A stretch of 64,000 bases of DNA from Hygrocybe punicea. Taxonomy: Eukaryota; Basidiomycota; Agaricomycetes; Agaricales; Hygrophoraceae. The stretch spans positions 2,480,001 to 2,544,000 of the forward strand of contig OY744467.1 in NCBI GenBank assembly GCA_963556145.1, in the 5' to 3' direction. The number at the start of each line of letters is the position of its first letter. Position 1 is the stretch's first letter. Positions 61,064 through 64,000 of this stretch are shown in pieces. Under the pieces are notes generated by a model that was not told the origin of the DNA, did no database searches, and worked only from the letters and a program-made list of their open reading frames with translations. Position numbers and translations under genes: made by a program.

Positions 61064-62543
61064 GATGCCAGGAACACTCTACCTTGGGTACGTTACACGT
61101 ATTAGTTGAAGGGACGATTGCATCTTATACAATAATGTTCTCAACAGGCTGACTTATGGTGCTTGGGAAGCATTTAGAACTGTTATCCCAGAACCACAGA
61201 ACCGCACACCAATAACATGGAAAGCTTTACCATATGCACTTGCCGCTTGTGTTCCCTCTTTGTTCATGGCGTACCTGGTCAGAAGACCAGGTACCCACCT
61301 GATTCGATTACTACTACTCCCAACTGTCATCGTCGTCTGCTTTGGAACAGCCTATCGATTTGTTTGGACAATTCCCGAGGTCAATGTGTATAACTGGGGC
61401 CAATGTGAGTAATCACATTCATCACTTGTGAGGACACATTGGAGTGAAAATCATCAATGGTCAGGTCTTGTAGCCCAGGTATTTGTTGGGAAAGCCTTAG
61501 AATTTGCATTTTCGAAAGAAGGCAGACTTAAGAATGGGGAAACCTGGTCAAATTCGGAGAAAAGACTTGGGCATGCCAATGGCGCAGCGACCGTTACACT
61601 TGGAGAGAGGAAACCGAAAAAATCATGTCTCCCTCCGTGGTTGTATGATGCATTGGAAGTTTCCTTCGAATTGCGCGGAGTGGGGTGGGATTTTGGAGAG
61701 GGTGTTCATGTACCCAAGGAAGTGAGGCCACAGGAACGACATCTCTTCCTCCGCGCTACTTTCTTTTCCTTTTGGCGCAATTTCCTCCTCCTTGATTTTC
61801 TCGAGTCACTATTGAAGATATTTCCAGGTGTTGGCACTCCTCAAGGAGGATCTATATTTTACCCCAACCTACCACCACTTCAGCGGTACACTGTATCAAC
61901 CATCATCCATTTGTTAACCGGCAGCGCTCTCTTATCGGGATTTCGCATGGTCTACGATCTCATCACCCTCATTTCTGTCGGTATTCTAGGTAGTCCACCT
62001 TCTACTTGGCCGCCAGCCCTGGACGACCCTTGGAGCTCCGACTCCATGCACGTTTTCTGGTCAAAACGTTGGCACCAGTTCCTTCGGCGGACATTTATGG
62101 TTTATGGCGGGTACCCTGGGAAATGGCTTCTGGGAGATTTTGGGATGGTTCAAGGTGCCTTCTTGGCATCCGGGTTATACCACGAATGTGGTATATATGC
62201 TATGGGACGCGGCTTAGACTATCGTGTTATATTGTTCTTCTCGATACAAGGTCCGATGCTGTTGCTAGAGAAATTGTGGAAACGCGTGACTGGTCGAAGG
62301 GTAGGAGGATGGCTTGGGTGGCTTTGGGTATATTTCAATCTTTTTGTTCTTGGACAGTCTTTAGGCACGTCATCCGTTCATTTGGCTAATATGTATTACT
62401 TCCTGACCGTTTTTTTTTCGCCAGTGGACTCTTGGCATGCCCGAGGGCTCGGCGGGGCGTTGGTTATACCACCCATGTTTAGTCCTGTGCGGTGGCTTAT
62501 TCCCATTTTACAACAAGTCTTGCATCAATGGCTTCGGTATTGA
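61064..62543 (+). CDS. Wax-synthase-domain membrane acyltransferase (MBOAT-like)
   Basis: Membrane-bound O-acyltransferase of the plant/fungal wax synthase group. The family transfers an acyl group to an alcohol or other hydroxyl acceptor, and the substrate here is unknown. Exons are 61064-61087, 61148-61404 and 61465-62543, about 450 residues. Hydrophobic helices occupy the first 100 residues. WGQCLVAQVFVGKALEFAF spans an intron. The catalytic region contains FWSKRWHQFLRRTFMVYGGY and FLASGLYHECGIYAMGRG, with the conserved His in LYHE. More helices follow to the C-terminus. Such enzymes sometimes belong to terpenoid clusters, but none of the neighbours supports that here. Confidence 0.88.
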
Positions 62544-62936
62544 TTCCGGAACCAACTAGGTTACTTATAAACGTGAGTCCCTGTGGACCGAACAAATTTC
62601 TCAACTCCGGAGCGCTATTTCTTCATAACTTAGATCAGTATCGTAGATAGTCCCGCTCTGTAAGTAGAATACAAGAGCACTACAAGTGATGCAAGACCAG
62701 ATGTGAAGCAGCAAACATATAGCTTGATTCTCAGCGTCAGGCCTCAGGTTTTCAAATTTCTTTCATGTACGGAGTCGGGATACATGACACAAATCTACAA
62801 AAAATACATCACGAGACTAGACACAAACGATACAAACATTGATGGTGTGAAGAAATATCCCGTGTAATGCCATTGTATTGTCCAATTGGAAAGAGCCAGC
62901 CAAGATAGCATAGAAACCCAAAACCCAAGACCTCCC
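62544..62936. other. Convergent intergenic region
   Basis: These 393 bp between the ends of the acyltransferase and kinase genes should contain both 3' UTRs. No further gene is seen. Confidence 0.4.
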
Positions 62937-64000
62937 TCATGTTTGATCAAAAGGGGCATTTAACCACCGGTGTGCTCTCACCTCTTTGATATCGGCGCGA
63001 TTCTTCGGATCTGGTTCCAAACATCGACGCATGAGATGAAGGACATCTCTCGACAGACTCACTCCCGTCGCGTCGTTGAGCACGATGATCCCTTCGATCG
63101 CGTCCTCTACTGACAAGAATGGTGTTGTGCCCGTGAGCAAGTAAGACAACAAGACCCCCAAGGTCCAGATTTCGGCTGGAGGTGCTTGATAGGCCTTTTT
63201 ACGTAAGATCTCGGACGCGGCATAGGCAGTCGTCCCAAAGAAGAGATTATAATACGGAAGGGGTTCGTCAGGGTCAGCAATGATAGCACTGCCGAAGTCT
63301 ATCAATTTAACCTGATGATCGACGTTATTAGTTCCTAATATCTCTCAAAGTTATTAACGCCAAAGCTTACCTTGAGGTCTTTGTCAATTACCAGGTTTTC
63401 ATCTTTGATATCACGATGAGTAATTCCGTAACTGTCCAAGTAGTGAACAGCTTCGACGACCTGGGAAAAGATATATCGAGCTTGGTTCTCGGAAAGACGT
63501 TTGTGAGGAGACTGTTCGATACATTCGAAGAGATCGTGCGAAGCACGGCGTGAAGATTTAGGAGGACGGTTGGATAGCGAAGAGGAACGGTACTTTTGGT
63601 GCCGTTGTTCAGAATTGGGAATATCCTGATGTGAGTGGAAATGCCATTCTTGTTCTGTGCTTTGAAATGATATGCTTGAAGAGGGATAGAGAATGTCCAG
63701 TTGAGCTAGTCGTTGAGGAGGGGTATCAGGTCCTGAATCCATCGATGAATGTTCTGATACGCAAGGAGACAAGAACGGCAAGGGTGAAGAGTTTGGGGTG
63801 ATGTGATGGCCCAATGCAATATTTTTTCGTCGGACGGGAGCTTTTGGGGCCTTCTGCCATGGCGTTCCGTGTAGCTCTTGCACCTGCGAGATCATTATTG
63901 AATGTTTGAACCAAGACAAGACAGAGTGGAGAAAGGGTACCAAATAGAAGTAGAGGTCGTCTTCAAAGACATCCAGGCATTTGACGATGTTCTCGTGATT
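62937..64000 (-). CDS. Serine/threonine protein kinase, N-terminal part beyond window (PAS-kinase-like catalytic domain)
   Basis: The catalytic C-lobe is complete. The frame enters from the right edge at NHENIVKCLDVFEDDLYFYL. After an intron comes the hinge ELHGTPWQ, then HRDIKDENLVID (catalytic loop), LIDFGSA (DFG), FGTTAYAASEIL (activation segment, with AASE in place of APE) and EIWTLGVLLSYLLTG. The end is EVRAHRWLNAPFDQT with a stop at 62937. HRDIKDEN and LIDFGSA are shared with PAS-kinase/CAMK relatives such as yeast Psk1/2, which signal nutrient status. A Ser/Pro-rich insertion of about 85 residues (63,860-63,560) lies between the hinge and the helix leading to the catalytic loop, which is unusual. 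The ATP-binding N-lobe is outside the window. Confidence 0.88.

Overview
The window comes from a nuclear chromosome of a filamentous basidiomycete, most likely a mushroom-forming Agaricomycete. The evidence is dense genes cut by many 45-65 nt introns, short bidirectional promoters, the gene repertoire (5MP/BZW-type translation regulator, PNS1-type transporter, Zn2Cys6 regulator, MND1), and repeat-associated families that I associate with Agaricomycetes (integrase-core proteins, very large multi-exon proteins of mobile-element type, alpha-kinases). No bacterial features, CRISPR arrays or convincing tRNAs were seen.

Layout. 1-25,064 is a compact housekeeping block: an NFX1/ZNFX1-type RNA helicase with N-terminal CCCH fingers (minus, runs off the left edge), mitochondrial ETF-alpha (plus), RRP12 (minus), a glycerol-3-phosphate acyltransferase-like enzyme (plus), PNS1/CTL transporter (minus), PTC1-like PP2C phosphatase (minus), 5MP/BZW W2-domain protein (plus) and a Zn2Cys6 regulator (minus). 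25,065-41,660 is a repeat island: tandem repeats, an intact six-exon integrase-core gene convergent with a broken alpha-kinase gene (both between two inverted repeats), a RecQ-like fragment, two foldback elements with arms of about 235 and 260 bp, and a large transposase-like pseudogene carrying two in-frame stops and a 0.6 kb nested insertion. 41,662-52,381 holds three large lineage-specific minus-strand genes: an unknown conserved protein, a decaying WW-domain gene with two near-identical introns, and a 4.4 kb mobile-element-type gene that looks intact. 53,848-64,000 returns to ordinary genes: MND1 (meiosis), a decayed coding region, a disordered basidiomycete protein, complex I NDUFS7, a wax-synthase-like acyltransferase and a Ser/Thr kinase cut by the right edge.

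How they work together. There is no gene cluster in the biosynthetic sense. Neighbours are paired mainly by shared promoters (helicase/ETFA, RRP12/acyltransferase, PTC1/BZW, NDUFS7/wax synthase, gaps of roughly 100-330 bp). The most unusual signals are structural: two 19-nt micro-exons that split helicase motifs, a handful of inferred GC-AG introns, duplicated introner-like introns, and nested or foldback mobile elements with stop codons that could have come from C-to-T changes. All gene models are my own splicing by eye. Exact exon borders are given only where the reading frame and homology pattern agree.
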